A stretch of DNA of 64,000 nucleotides from Agromyces humatus (GTDB taxonomy: Bacteria; Actinomycetota; Actinomycetes; Actinomycetales; Microbacteriaceae): positions 1-64,000 of the forward strand of contig NZ_JAJQPD010000008.1 of the NCBI RefSeq assembly GCF_021228295.1. Direction: 5' to 3'. Positions 35,600 to 45,800 of this stretch are shown here, piece after piece; position 1 is the stretch's first letter, and the number at the start of each line of letters is the position of its first letter. The notes below the pieces were generated by a model. The model searched no databases and was not told the origin of the DNA. It was given only the letters and a program-made list of their open reading frames with translations. The translations under genes were made by a program, and so were the position numbers.

Positions 35600-38500
35600 G
35601 TGGAGATCGGCGTACTCGGGCCGGTGACCGTGGGCGGTGGAGCGGTCGCGCTCTCCCCGCGGGATCGCGTGGTGCTCGCCGCGCTCGTCGCGCGGGCAGG
35701 CGAAACCGTCTCGGCGTCAGAGCTCGCCGACGCGCTCTGGCGCGACGCGCCGCCGGCATCATGGACGAAGGTCGTTCCCGGCTGCGTGATGCGCCTGCGG
35801 CGCGCGCTGGGCGGCGCGGGCGCGATCGAGACGGTCGGCTCCGCCTACCGCCTGGTCGTCGAGCGCGTGGAGATCGACGCCGTCCGCTTCCGGCAGCGAG
35901 TGGCGCGCGGGCATGAGCTTCAGCAGCTGGGCGAGCCCGACCGCGCCGTCCACGTGTTCGCCGAGGCGCTCGAGCTCTGGCGCGGGCGGGCGTACAGCGA
36001 TTCCGACGAAGCCTCGCTCGTGCGCGTCGAGGCGACCGCCCTGGAGGAGTTGCGCGACGACACCGAGGAGGCCCTCGTCACCGCGCGCCTCGAGGTCGGA
36101 GCGCTGGGCGAGGTGATCGGGGAGGCGCAGTCACTCGTTGCGCAGGAGCCGTTGCGAGAGAAGCGCTGGGCATTGCTTGCCCAGGCCCAGTACCGGGCGG
36201 GCCGGCAAAGCGACGCCCTCCAGACGCTCCGTGACGCTCGCGCGACCCTCGTGGAAGAGCTCGGGCTCGATCCCGGGCCCGATCTCGTTGAGCTCGAGCG
36301 GGCGATCCTGCGCCACGACTCCGCCCTGCACGTCGGCGAGGTCTCGACACCCCCCAGTCGCGAATGCCCCTACTTCGGGCTCGTCCCGGCCGGACTCGAC
36401 GATGCCGACCTGTTCTTCGGTCGAGAGCGCGAGCTGCGGTCATGGCTGCCCGCTCTCGCGGAATCGGGCGTCCTCGTCATCGCGGGGCCGTCGGGCGTCG
36501 GCAAGTCCTCCCTCGCGCGGGCGGGGGTCGCCGCAGCCCTGCGGGCGCAGGGCAGAACCGTCTCGGTGATCACACCCGGTGCGCGGCCGATGGCGGCGCT
36601 CGAGGCCGGCATCTCTTCCGGTCCTCGCGCGCTGATCGTCGATCAGTGCGAGGAAGCGCTGGTGCTCTGCCAGGACCTCGCCGAGCGAGGACTGTTCTTC
36701 CGCACCCTCGCGGAGTCGTTCTCACATGACCTCCTCGTCATCACACTGCGCGCCGACCGGCTGGGCGACCTGGCGAATCACCCCGAGTTCGCCCGACTCG
36801 TCGAGCGGAACCTCGTGCTGCTCGGGCCGCTCGACGCAGACGGGCTGCGCAGCGTGATCGAGCGGCCTGCGCGTCAGGCGGGTCTGCTGCTCGAACCCGG
36901 TCTCGTCGATCTGCTGCTGCGTGACGTCGCAGACGAACCCGGTGCGCTGCCGTTGCTCTCGCACGCACTCCGGCAGACGTGGCTGCGTCGTGAGGGCCGC
37001 ACACTCACGGTCTCGGGATATGCGGAGGCCGGCGGCATCAGCGGCGCCGTGGCGCAGACCGCCGAGCAGCTCTACGGCGAGCTTTCCGACGAGCAGCGAG
37101 CGCGTCTTCAATCACTGCTGCTGCGTCTGGTCGATGCCACGCCTCAGTCGCTTCCGACTCGCCGCAGGATGCCGCTCGACGTCGTCGCCTCCGATCCTCG
37201 TCGTGCCGAACTCGTGCGCCTCCTGGTCGACGCACGTCTGCTCACGAGCGACGACGGCACCGTCGAGGTCGCGCATGAAGCACTCGCACGGGCATGGCCG
37301 CGCCTGACGGAGTGGCTGGAGCAGGACGTCGACGGGCAGCGCATCCTCCGGCACCTCACCGCGACGGCCGAGGCCTGGGATGCCATGTCGCGTCCAGACA
37401 GCGAGCTGTACCGTGGAGCGCGGCTCAGCGCCGCGCTCGCGTGGCGGGATGCCGCATCTCCCGAGCTCACCTCGATCGAGGAGTCATTCCTCGATGCCTC
37501 GGTCGGGCGCGAGCAGGCCGACCTGCGGGCCGCGACACTTCAGCTGGCCAGGGAGAAGCGGAGCGTCGCCTGGTTGCGGCGGCTCGCCGCGGGCGCCGCC
37601 GTCCTCGCCCTCGTGGCCGCCGGGGCGGCGGCCTTCGCCTTCATCGAGCGTCAGCGGGCCGACGATCGCGCGTTGGTCGCCGAGGCGCGCCGCATCTCGG
37701 CACGCGCCCTCGTCGACCGGCCGTACGATCGTGCACTCCTGCTGGCGACCGAGGCGATCGGCCTGTGGGACAGCGTCGAGACACGGGGAAGCCTGCTCAA
37801 CACGCTCCAGCGCAGTCCGCTCGCGTCCCGCGTCATCCGCAGCGGGGATGCGCCGATCATCCACTTCGATCTCTCGTCCGACACGAGTCGTGCGGTGGTG
37901 GTGGACAGTCTCGAGAACCTCGCCCTCATCGAGACCGAAGGCCGAGCGCCCATCGCCGGCCTCAGCGACGAAGGCACATCGTATATCGACGCCGAACTCA
38001 GCCCCGACGGCCGAAGCGTCGCGGTGTCGTCGGTCAACGTGGAGTGCTGGTTCGCCGACTGCCGCGACGTCGCCGTACGGTTGGTCGACGCCGACGACCT
38101 CAGCGGGCAGGGCACGCGGCTGGGCGGCTTCCCGCTGCCCGTCGCCGACGTGTCGTTCTCCCACGATGCCGCCATGATCGCCGCCATCGCGCCGATCCCG
38201 TGGTATCCGGCGCCGGGCAACATCGCGGTGTGGCACGCCGACGAACTCGACGCGCCCGCCGTCGTCATGGATCTGACCGAGCTCGGGGAGAACCCGGCCC
38301 TGACCCCCGACCGCTTCGTGTTCGGCACTGTCGAGTTCGCACCCGACGGGCAGACGCTCTATGCGAGCGGTTACGGCTCCACGGTCGCCTTCGACACCGC
38401 GACCGGGGAGGCCAGGGCCACGTACGGCGGGCTCGGCCTTCTCGGCGTCAGCCCCGATGGCCATTCGATCGCACTCGTCGGCACCGGGAACGAGGCGCTC

Positions 38501-39796
38501 CTCCAGGACACCGCCACCGGGGCGACCATCGAGCTCGTCGGGCACACCGCCCACGTGCGGGATGCCGCGTTCAGCCCCGACGGCGCCCTCGTCGCGACAG
38601 TGGGGAACGATCACACCGCGATGGTGTGGGACGCCCGCACAGGTGAGCGGAACCATGTTCTCGAAGCCCATGTCGGGGCGGTGCACGGCGTCGAGTTCGG
38701 GCCGTCCGGTGCCCTCTTCACCGCGGGAGCGGACGGTGCGGTCATCGAATGGGACCTCACCGGCGACTCCGGCCTGTTCCGCGAGGTCCTGACTGAGCGC
38801 CCGCTCGAGCACGTGGTCGCCGGCGTGCCGTTCGTGGCTCCGCATGGGGAGCGCGTCGTGGTGATGGGCGAGACGAGCGTGGATCTCATCGAGGTGACGA
38901 CGGGCGTGGTTCGCTCGATCCCCTCCGGGACCGCCCGGTGGGCGGCCTTCCATCCCGACGGCGATCGCTTCGCAACCGTGACCGGCAGCGGGGTCGCCGA
39001 ACTGTGGGATGCCCCGACCGGCGAGCTCGTCGCGAGGAGCGACCCGGGTGCGGCGAACGGCGGTGCGCTCGCGTTCACCCCCGACGGCCGGAGCGTGGTC
39101 GTGGCCGAGCGTTCGGGCGACGTGCGCATTCTCGACGCCCGCACGCTCGAACAGCTGCGACCGACGATCGATGTCGGTGTGCCGGCGACCGGCATCCGCG
39201 CGGCCGACGGTGTCGTTGCGGTGACCTCGCAGGGAATCGACACCGGGTCGGGCACCGAGGTGGTGTTCGCGGATGTGAACGACGGTGCGATCCTGCGTCG
39301 CGTCGAGCTCGACTCGTGGGGCGTCCGTGCCGCGTTCAGCCCCGACGGATCGCGGTACGCGTTCGGCGGTCGCGACGGTGACCTCGGGGTCTTGGACATC
39401 GCCACCGGCGAGGTCGTGTACGGCTCGACGGAGCCCATCCACCAAGGGCCCGTGTCGTGGGTCGTCTTCACCGGCGACGGCGAATCGCTCATCAGCCTCG
39501 GGTACGACGGCGAGGTCGTCGTCTCGTCAGGCGATTCCGCTGTGCCCTTCGCCCGCCTCTCATCGGCGCAGCCGAGCATGGCGGCACACGGGGTGTTCAG
39601 CGATGCCACGATGCTCCGGATCGGCTACGCCGACGGCTCGGTCGCCGAGTTCGATACCGATCCCGGGCTGTGGGCGCGGCACGCATGCACCGTCGCCGGC
39701 CGCGACCTCACCGCGTCGGAATGGCAGGATGCGTTCGGCGCGCGCGAGTATCGGCCGACCTGCGGGGGGCTCACGGGCCTCGCTGGTGCGCGATAG
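35600..39796 (+). CDS. Membrane-anchored BTAD-STAND-WD40 signalling protein
   Basis: The 1398-residue protein begins with an OmpR-like winged helix (VEIGVLGPVTVGGGAVALSPRDRVVLAAL, about 1-90) and a bacterial transcriptional activator domain (about 95-240), as in AfsR/SARP regulators. An nSTAND-type NTPase follows with Walker A GPSGVGKSS (296-304) and a Walker B-like ALIVDQCEEAL. One hydrophobic helix (about 660-682) is followed by a WD40-like propeller (about 715-1390, repeats such as AAFSPDGSRYAFGGRDGDLGVLD). The DNA-binding domain would be inside and the propeller outside, a one-protein sensor. The start is GTG 35600, whose upstream frame is not domain-like. Ligand and targets are unknown; the divergent secreted propeller is a candidate. 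Confidence 0.87.
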   Translation: MEIGVLGPVTVGGGAVALSPRDRVVLAALVARAGETVSASELADALWRDAPPASWTKVVPGCVMRLRRALGGAGAIETVGSAYRLVVERVEIDAVRFRQRVARGHELQQLGEPDRAVHVFAEALELWRGRAYSDSDEASLVRVEATALEELRDDTEEALVTARLEVGALGEVIGEAQSLVAQEPLREKRWALLAQAQYRAGRQSDALQTLRDARATLVEELGLDPGPDLVELERAILRHDSALHVGEVSTPPSRECPYFGLVPAGLDDADLFFGRERELRSWLPALAESGVLVIAGPSGVGKSSLARAGVAAALRAQGRTVSVITPGARPMAALEAGISSGPRALIVDQCEEALVLCQDLAERGLFFRTLAESFSHDLLVITLRADRLGDLANHPEFARLVERNLVLLGPLDADGLRSVIERPARQAGLLLEPGLVDLLLRDVADEPGALPLLSHALRQTWLRREGRTLTVSGYAEAGGISGAVAQTAEQLYGELSDEQRARLQSLLLRLVDATPQSLPTRRRMPLDVVASDPRRAELVRLLVDARLLTSDDGTVEVAHEALARAWPRLTEWLEQDVDGQRILRHLTATAEAWDAMSRPDSELYRGARLSAALAWRDAASPELTSIEESFLDASVGREQADLRAATLQLAREKRSVAWLRRLAAGAAVLALVAAGAAAFAFIERQRADDRALVAEARRISARALVDRPYDRALLLATEAIGLWDSVETRGSLLNTLQRSPLASRVIRSGDAPIIHFDLSSDTSRAVVVDSLENLALIETEGRAPIAGLSDEGTSYIDAELSPDGRSVAVSSVNVECWFADCRDVAVRLVDADDLSGQGTRLGGFPLPVADVSFSHDAAMIAAIAPIPWYPAPGNIAVWHADELDAPAVVMDLTELGENPALTPDRFVFGTVEFAPDGQTLYASGYGSTVAFDTATGEARATYGGLGLLGVSPDGHSIALVGTGNEALLQDTATGATIELVGHTAHVRDAAFSPDGALVATVGNDHTAMVWDARTGERNHVLEAHVGAVHGVEFGPSGALFTAGADGAVIEWDLTGDSGLFREVLTERPLEHVVAGVPFVAPHGERVVVMGETSVDLIEVTTGVVRSIPSGTARWAAFHPDGDRFATVTGSGVAELWDAPTGELVARSDPGAANGGALAFTPDGRSVVVAERSGDVRILDARTLEQLRPTIDVGVPATGIRAADGVVAVTSQGIDTGSGTEVVFADVNDGAILRRVELDSWGVRAAFSPDGSRYAFGGRDGDLGVLDIATGEVVYGSTEPIHQGPVSWVVFTGDGESLISLGYDGEVVVSSGDSAVPFARLSSAQPSMAAHGVFSDATMLRIGYADGSVAEFDTDPGLWARHACTVAGRDLTASEWQDAFGAREYRPTCGGLTGLAGAR

Positions 39797-39865
39797 GCGG
39801 ATCACGAGCCGTGTCGAGGGCAGCGCACCGTTGCGGATGTCGGCGGCAGGGCGTTGGCTTACCGC

Positions 39866-40348
39866 ATGGACATCGCATTCGTGGCAGGGTTCGGTCCAAT
39901 CGGCGGCGCCGACGCCTCTTCGTCCGAGTTCTGGGGCGGGGCGTTCGGCATCCCCTTCAGCGAGGACAGCGGCTACTTCCACACCGAGCGGCTTCCCGGC
40001 GTCAACGCCTTCGCCATCTGGCCGCTGAGCCAGGCCGCCGAGGCGACCTTCGGCACTGCCGAGTGGCCGGCAGGCCGCCCTGTGCCGCAGGCGTGGATCG
40101 AGTTCGACGTCGCCTCGCCGCAGGCCGTGGCCGAGGCGGTCGACGAGCTCCGCGCGGGCGGACATGAGATCCTGGTCGGCGCGCACGAGGAGCCGTGGGG
40201 GCAGACGACCTCGCGCCTCATGAGCCCCGAGGGACTGCTCGTCGGCGTGAGCTACACGCCGTGGATGCACGAGGTGCGACCTGCCGGAGATGCAGTGGTC
40301 GGTTACGACCCCGAACTCGACGGTGCCGCCGGTCTGGGGCCGGCCTAG
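39866..40348 (+). CDS. Glyoxalase/VOC-like protein
   Basis: The 160-residue protein has the short VOC layout: FWGGAFGIPFSEDSGYFHTERLPGVNAFAIWPLSQ in the first half and PQAWIEFDVASPQAVAEAVDELRAGGHEILVGAHEEPWGQTTSRLMSPEGLLVGVSYTP in the second. Substrate and metal use are unknown. The start ATG 39866 (MDIAFVAGFGP) fits the family better than the ATG at 39854. Its stop overlaps the convergent META lipoprotein gene by 4 bases. Confidence 0.8.
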   Translation: MDIAFVAGFGPIGGADASSSEFWGGAFGIPFSEDSGYFHTERLPGVNAFAIWPLSQAAEATFGTAEWPAGRPVPQAWIEFDVASPQAVAEAVDELRAGGHEILVGAHEEPWGQTTSRLMSPEGLLVGVSYTPWMHEVRPAGDAVVGYDPELDGAAGLGPA

Positions 40349-40761
40349 TACCCCGAGGGCGCGTCGCCGCCGCCGCTGCGGTCGAGGGTGCCGATCTCGG
40401 CGCCGTCCTGACCGAGCACGGTCATCGTGTCGCCCGCGATGGTCGCCTCGCTCAGGCCCGAGAGCCACGTGTCGACGTCTTCGCAGGCCATGAGCGTCGT
40501 CGCGACGTCCTCGAACTGCACGTGGTCGGCCTCGTCGACACTCCACGAGCCGTTCAGCGTGTTACAGCCGTCGGTGCCGCTCAGGGTGCCGTCGTCGGCC
40601 AGTTCGAGTGAGGGCACGCTCGAGTTGGACGTGTCGCCCCACGTGCCCGCCGGGTCGACCGAACCGCCCTGCGCCTCGCCTTGAACACCGGCGCAGCCCG
40701 CCAGCACGAGCAGGGCGAACACGGCCCCGCCGGCGATCGAGATCTTCCGAATTCCAGCCAT
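40345..40761 (-). CDS. META-domain lipoprotein
   Basis: The 138-residue protein has a lipoprotein signal with lipobox LVLAGC and a single META-like domain (GTWGDTS, LADDGTLSGTDGCNTLNGSW, MACEDVDTWLSGLSEATI, TMTVLGQDGAEIGTLDRS). META/HslJ-type domains occur in secreted stress-related proteins. It is similar to each half of the next protein at 40833-41573, showing a local duplication. ATG 40761 is chosen because the upstream in-frame ATG would precede the signal sequence by a non-hydrophobic stretch. Confidence 0.82.
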   Translation of the reverse strand: MAGIRKISIAGGAVFALLVLAGCAGVQGEAQGGSVDPAGTWGDTSNSSVPSLELADDGTLSGTDGCNTLNGSWSVDEADHVQFEDVATTLMACEDVDTWLSGLSEATIAGDTMTVLGQDGAEIGTLDRSGGGDAPSGY

Positions 40762-40832
40762 GGTCGCAGGGTAGTCCCGAGGGCCACATGCCGCCACGGA
40801 TTCGGGTCTCGATCAGGGTGTCACCGCTGGGT

Positions 40833-41573
40833 TCAGGACGTGCGCGGCAGCGTGCCGATCTCGGAGCCCGACTCGTCGAAGAACGTGATGGTGTCGCCCG
40901 AAACGGTCGCCGTGGCCCGGCCGGCGAGCCAGTCGATACCGTCGCAGCCGACCTGGGTCGAGAAGCCATCGCCGAACACGAGCGTGTCGCCGTCGATCGT
41001 CCACTCGCCGCCGAACTCGTTGCAGCCGTCCATGCCGCCCGCGCTGCCGTCGGCTCTGATCGTGATCGAGGGCTCGCGCGGAGTGCTGGGAATGCCCCAC
41101 GTGCCGAGGAACGCGGCGGCATCGCCCGACGGCACCGTGCTCGGGTCGATGTCGGTCGACCGCTCGAGGGTGCCGATCTCGGCGCCGCCGCCGTCGAAGA
41201 CCGTCATCGTGTCGCCGTCGACCGTCGCGGTGTCGACGCCCGAGAGCCACGTGTCGACTCCCTCGCAAGCCATGCGCGTCGATGCGACCTGCTCGAAGGC
41301 GATCGTCTCGCCGTCGTCGCCCCACGAACCGACGAGGCGGTTGCAGCCGTCTGTGCCTGTGACGGTGCCGTCGTCGGCAAGGGCGAGCGCCGGCGGTGCG
41401 CCGACCATGGACGGGCCGCCCCAGGCGCCGACCGCGTCGAGCTGCGGCACCGGGGTCGGCGTCGGCGTCGGTTCGGGAGCGGAGCCGCCGGGGCTCACGC
41501 ATGCGGCGAGCACGGCGGTCGCCGCGAACAGCAGTGCGCCGGCCAGCAGGGAGCGGGACGAAATCGCGGCCAT
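40833..41573 (-). CDS. Lipoprotein with two META-like domains
   Basis: The 246-residue protein has lipobox AVLAAC, a Pro/Thr linker (PEPTPTPTPVPQ) and two META-like repeats (about 50-140 and 155-245). Each repeat has the pattern DGCN-x-GxW, a cysteine before a DWL/DTWL motif, and a D-T-(M/I)-T-x-(F/V) ... EIGTL ending. Both repeats resemble the single domain at 40345-40761, so the three units arose by duplication. The protein is anchored outside the membrane; the role is not known. Confidence 0.82.
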   Translation of the reverse strand: MAAISSRSLLAGALLFAATAVLAACVSPGGSAPEPTPTPTPVPQLDAVGAWGGPSMVGAPPALALADDGTVTGTDGCNRLVGSWGDDGETIAFEQVASTRMACEGVDTWLSGVDTATVDGDTMTVFDGGGAEIGTLERSTDIDPSTVPSGDAAAFLGTWGIPSTPREPSITIRADGSAGGMDGCNEFGGEWTIDGDTLVFGDGFSTQVGCDGIDWLAGRATATVSGDTITFFDESGSEIGTLPRTS

Positions 41574-41618
41574 CCTGCGAGCCTAGCTCGCGGCACCGAC
41601 GACTGGCACGGAGCCAGG

Positions 41619-42659
41619 TCAGCTGGAGGCCGGCGTCGCCGTCGCGCGGGCCGCCCTCGCGAGCGCCTCGCGGCACGCGACGACGGCCGGCCTGACGGCC
41701 GCGGCATGCCGGGTCGAGGTGAACACCTCGCGCAGCGGATGTCCCGGCAGGTCGACGAGCGTCACGCTCGGCGCCTCGCCGGCCCACACGAGATCGGGCA
41801 GCAGCCCCACGGCATTGCCCGAGCGGATGAGGCGGATGTGCGCCATGAGGTCGGCCGTCTCGAACCGCACGTCGGGCTCGAACCCGGCGTCGCGGCAGAG
41901 CTGCTCGGCCCAGTCGCGCGACGCGGTGCCCTCGGGCTCGAGCACCCAGGGCCGTGTCGCGGCGGCGGCGAGCGATGACCCCGTGGGTTGAGGAGGCGCG
42001 CCGGCGCCGAGAGATGACCCCGTGGGTTGAGGAGGCGCGCCAGCGCCGTCTCGAAACCCCGAGGCCTGCCCGAGGGGGTTTCGAGACGCGTCCTTCGTCG
42101 GGCGCTCCTCAACCCGCCCGGCAGGGTGGGGCGGCAGCGCGAGGCGGATGGCGTCGGCGGCGAGCGGCACCCGGTCGAGCTCGGCGCGGTGCGCGCGGGT
42201 GTGACCGGGATACTGCTCGGCCACCACGAGGTCGAAGTCGCGGGCGGCGACGTCGAAGAGCGCGAGTTCGGGCTCGCGCTCGGTGATCTCGACGCGCAGT
42301 TCGGGATGTTCGACGCGCAGCAGCGTGAGCGCCTGCGGCACGACGGCGTGCGCGGCCGACTGGAACACGGCGATGCGCACCGTACCGCCGACCGTGGTGA
42401 GCGAGCGGGCGACCTCGGCCTCGGCCTCTTCGAGCCGGTCGAGCACCGCGCGGGCGTGGGCGACGAGCAGCTCGGCCTGCGGCGTGAGCTGCACGCGACG
42501 CCCCGCCTGCACGAGCAGCGGCACGCCCGCTTCGCGCTCGAGCTGACTGAGCTGCTGCGACACCGACGAGGGGCTGTACGAGAGGGCCTCGGCGACGGCC
42601 GCGAGCGTGCCGCGCTGGCTCAGTTCGACGAGCAGGCGCAGGCGTCGCACATCAAGCAT
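41619..42659 (-). CDS. LysR-family regulator interrupted in frame by repeat-derived sequence
   Basis: The 346-residue protein has the LysR winged helix (VRRLRLLVELSQRGTLAAVAEALSYSPSSVSQQLSQLE) and a periplasmic-binding-like effector domain from about 90. At residues 180-228 it carries about 49 extra residues encoded by an intergenic repeat, including GAGAPPQPTGSSL twice in tandem. The core then resumes with RPWVLEPEGTASRDW. The insertion lies between the two effector lobes and keeps the reading frame. The gene is divergent from putA with a 149-base gap, so proline-dependent activation of putA is likely. A GGAGG site 6 bases before ATG 42659 supports the start. Confidence 0.85.
   Translation of the reverse strand: MLDVRRLRLLVELSQRGTLAAVAEALSYSPSSVSQQLSQLEREAGVPLLVQAGRRVQLTPQAELLVAHARAVLDRLEEAEAEVARSLTTVGGTVRIAVFQSAAHAVVPQALTLLRVEHPELRVEITEREPELALFDVAARDFDLVVAEQYPGHTRAHRAELDRVPLAADAIRLALPPHPAGRVEERPTKDASRNPLGQASGFRDGAGAPPQPTGSSLGAGAPPQPTGSSLAAAATRPWVLEPEGTASRDWAEQLCRDAGFEPDVRFETADLMAHIRLIRSGNAVGLLPDLVWAGEAPSVTLVDLPGHPLREVFTSTRHAAAVRPAVVACREALARAARATATPASS
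41974..42117. repeat. Repeat element inside the lysR coding sequence
   Basis: Two tandem 39-base copies (each with GATGACCCCGTGGGTTGAGG) start at 41974 and 42013. An inverted pair follows: GTCTCGAAACCCC and GGGGTTTCGAGAC around a 13-base loop, closing with CTCCTCAACCC. Elsewhere the family is intergenic. The 39-base period equals 13 codons, which preserves the frame. Confidence 0.85.
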
Positions 42660-42696
42660 GTCTGCCTCCGGGACATCCGTTCATTCATTCGGTTTC

Positions 42697-42716
42697 TCTG
42701 AACAGTATCCGTCAGA
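42697..42716. promoter_or_regulatory. Candidate LysR binding site before putA
   Basis: TCTGAACAGTATCCGTCAGA has perfect TCTGA/TCAGA arms and lies 38 bases from the lysR start and about 93 bases before putA. That is a suitable place for autoregulation and for activation of putA. The site is assigned by position and symmetry only. Confidence 0.45.
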
Positions 42717-42808
42717 ATCATTCGCTGTACTGATCGGATGTCGCGACGCACACTTAATCCGACAGGCGCGCAGTCCCCGACGCGCCCGCAGAAAAGGAAC
42801 GTACCCTC

Positions 42809-45800
42809 GTGACCATGTCGAATGCCGCCACCGACGCCCGGCCGAACACCGATCACGTCGTCGCACTCGTGCGCCGCTGGCTCGCCGAGAGCGCCGAGCA
42901 CCCTGTCGAGCCCGCTGCCGAGCGTCTCGCCGGCGTGCTGAAGGATCCGAACGGCCTCGCATTCACCGTCGGATTCGTCGATGGCGTCATGCGCCCCGAA
43001 GACCTGGGCGTCGCGGGCCGCAATCTCGAGCAGGTCGCCAAGCTCACCCCGAAGTTCCTGCCGTGGTACCTGAAGGCCGCGATCCGTGTCGGCGGGGTGA
43101 TGGCGCCGGGGTTCCCGTGGCTCGTCATCCCGATCGCCCGGCGCGTGCTGCGCCAGATGGTCGGCCACCTCGTGCTCGACGCGACCCCCGAGAAGCTCGG
43201 CCCCGCGATCGAGACCCTGCGCGAGTCGGGCAACCGCCTCAACCTGAACCTGCTCGGCGAGGCCGTGCTCGGCGAAGACGAAGCGAACCGCCGCCTGCGG
43301 GGCACCCACGAGTTCCTCGCGCGCGACGACGTCGACTACGTGTCGATCAAGGTGTCGAGCGTCGTCAGCCAGCTGTCGATGTGGTCGTTCGACGAGGCTG
43401 TGCAGAAGGTCGTCGCGAAGCTCACCCCGCTCTACGAGCTGGCGGCGCAGAGCGAGGCGCGCTCGGTTTCGAGAGGCTCAACCAGCGGGAAGAAGTTCAT
43501 CAACCTCGACATGGAGGAGTACCGCGACCTCGACCTCACGATCGCGGTGTTCACGACCCTGCTCGACCAGCCGCAGCTGCGCGGGCTCGAGGCCGGCATC
43601 GTGCTGCAGACCTACCTGCCCGACGCGCTCGGCGCCATGCAGGAGCTCACGGCGTGGGCGAAGCAGCGCCGCGCCGCGGGTGGCGCCCCCATCAAGGTGC
43701 GCGTCGTCAAGGGCGCGAACCTCGCGATGGAGCACGTCGACGCGGCCGTGCACGGCTGGCCGACTGCGACCTACGACACCAAGCAGGACTCCGACACCAA
43801 CTACAAGCGTGTGCTCGACTGGTCGATGACGCCCGAGCGCACCGACGCCGTGAAGCTCGGCGTCGCCGGTCATAACCTCTTCGACGTCGCCCACGCGTGG
43901 CTCACCGCTCGCGAGCGGGGCGTCGAGTCGCGCGTCGAGTTCGAGATGCTGCTCGGCATGGCGACCGGCCAGGCCGAGGCGGTGCGCCGCGACGTCGGCA
44001 ACCTGCTGCTCTACACGCCCGTCGTGAACCCGAGCGAGTTCGACGTGGCCATCGCCTACCTGATCCGCCGCCTCGAAGAGAACGCGAGCCACGACAACTT
44101 CATGTCGGCCGTGTTCGAGCTCGCCGACGACCGCGGGCTGTTCGATCGTGAGCAGGCCAGGTTCCAGCGTTCTCTCGACGCGCTGCGCCCCGAGTTCGAG
44201 GCGGCGGATGTCCCGGCCCCGATGCCGAACCGCACCCAGAACCGGCACACCGAGTGGGAGGGCGACGCGCTCGCCGCGGCGATGGCGATCACCGCCGCTC
44301 CCGCCCCGGGCAGCGAGCTCGACGACGACGCGTCGCTCACGGGCGTCGTGCTCGGCATCACCCGCGGGTCGGGCGGTGGGTTCGCAACGGCGGATGGCGC
44401 GACATCCGCCGTTGCGCAGGCGCCCGCCGGCACGCCCGCCGGACCGGGCCTGACGCCCGGCTTCCGCAACGAGCCCGACACCGACCCGGCGCTCGCCGCG
44501 AACCGCGACTGGGGCCGGCGCATCCTCGCCCGCGTGCCCGAGTCGCGTCTCGGGCTCGACACGATCGCCGGCGCGCACGTCGCCGACGCGGCCACGCTCG
44601 ACACCGTCATCCAGACCGTCGCGGCTCGCGGCCGCGCGTGGGGCGAGCTGCCGGGCGCCGAGCGCGCCGCGGTGCTGCACCGTGCGGGCCTCGCCCTCGC
44701 CGCGAACCGCGACCGGCTCATCGAGGTCATGGCCGCCGAGGCCGGAAAGACCATCGCCGAGGCCGACCCCGAGATCAGCGAGGCCATCGACTTCGCGCAC
44801 TACTACGCCGAGCGTGCCCGCGAGCTCGACCACGTGCAGGGCGCCGTCTTCGTGCCGCCGCAGCTCACGGTCGTCACCCCGCCGTGGAACTTCCCCGTCG
44901 CGATCCCGGCCGGCGGCGTGCTCGCCGCGCTCGCCGCGGGCTCGGGCGTCATCATCAAGCCCGCGAAGCTCGCACAGCGCTCGGGCGCGGTCATGGTGGA
45001 GGCGCTGTGGGAGGCCGGCGTGCCGCGTGAGCTGCTCGCGCTCGTCGACCTGGCGAACCATGACCTGGGCCGTCAGCTCGTCGCCGCGCCCGAGGTCGGC
45101 AGGGTCATCCTCACCGGTGCCTACGAGACGGCGCAGCTGTTCCGCTCGTTCCGCAACGACCTGCCGCTGCTCGCCGAGACGAGCGGCAAGAACGCGATCA
45201 TCGTGACGCCGAGCGCCGACCTCGACCTCGCGGCATCCGATGTCGTCAAGAGCGCGTTCGGCCACGCGGGCCAGAAGTGCTCGGCCGCGTCGCTCGTGAT
45301 CCTCGTCGGATCGGTCGCGAAGTCCGAGCGGTTCCACCGCCAGCTCGTCGACGCGGCGATGTCGCTGCGCGTGGGCTACCCGGCCGATCCGCAGAGCCAG
45401 ATGGGCCCGATCATCGAGCCCGCGAACGGCAAGCTGCTGCACGCGCTCACCCAGCTCGGCATCGATGAGGAGTGGCTCGTCGAGCCCAAGCAGCTCGACG
45501 CCACCGGCAAGCTGTGGTCGCCCGGCATCCGCACGGGCGTCGCCGCGGGCTCGTACTTCCACCTCACCGAGTTCTTCGGGCCGGTGCTCGGCATCATGCA
45601 CGCGAAGGACCTCGATGAAGCCATCCGCATGCAGAACGCGGTCGACTACGGACTCACGGCCGGCCTGCACTCGCTCGATTCCGACGAGCTCGCGACCTGG
45701 CTCGACCGGGTCGAGGCGGGCAACCTCTACGTGAACCGCGGCATCACCGGCGCGATCGTGCAGCGGCAGCCGTTCGGCGGCTGGAAGCGGTCGGCGGTCG

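Noticed and set aside
37484..39445. A 653-codon open frame opposite the WD40 protein
   Set aside because: It is antisense to a clear domain-bearing gene and shows no family features.
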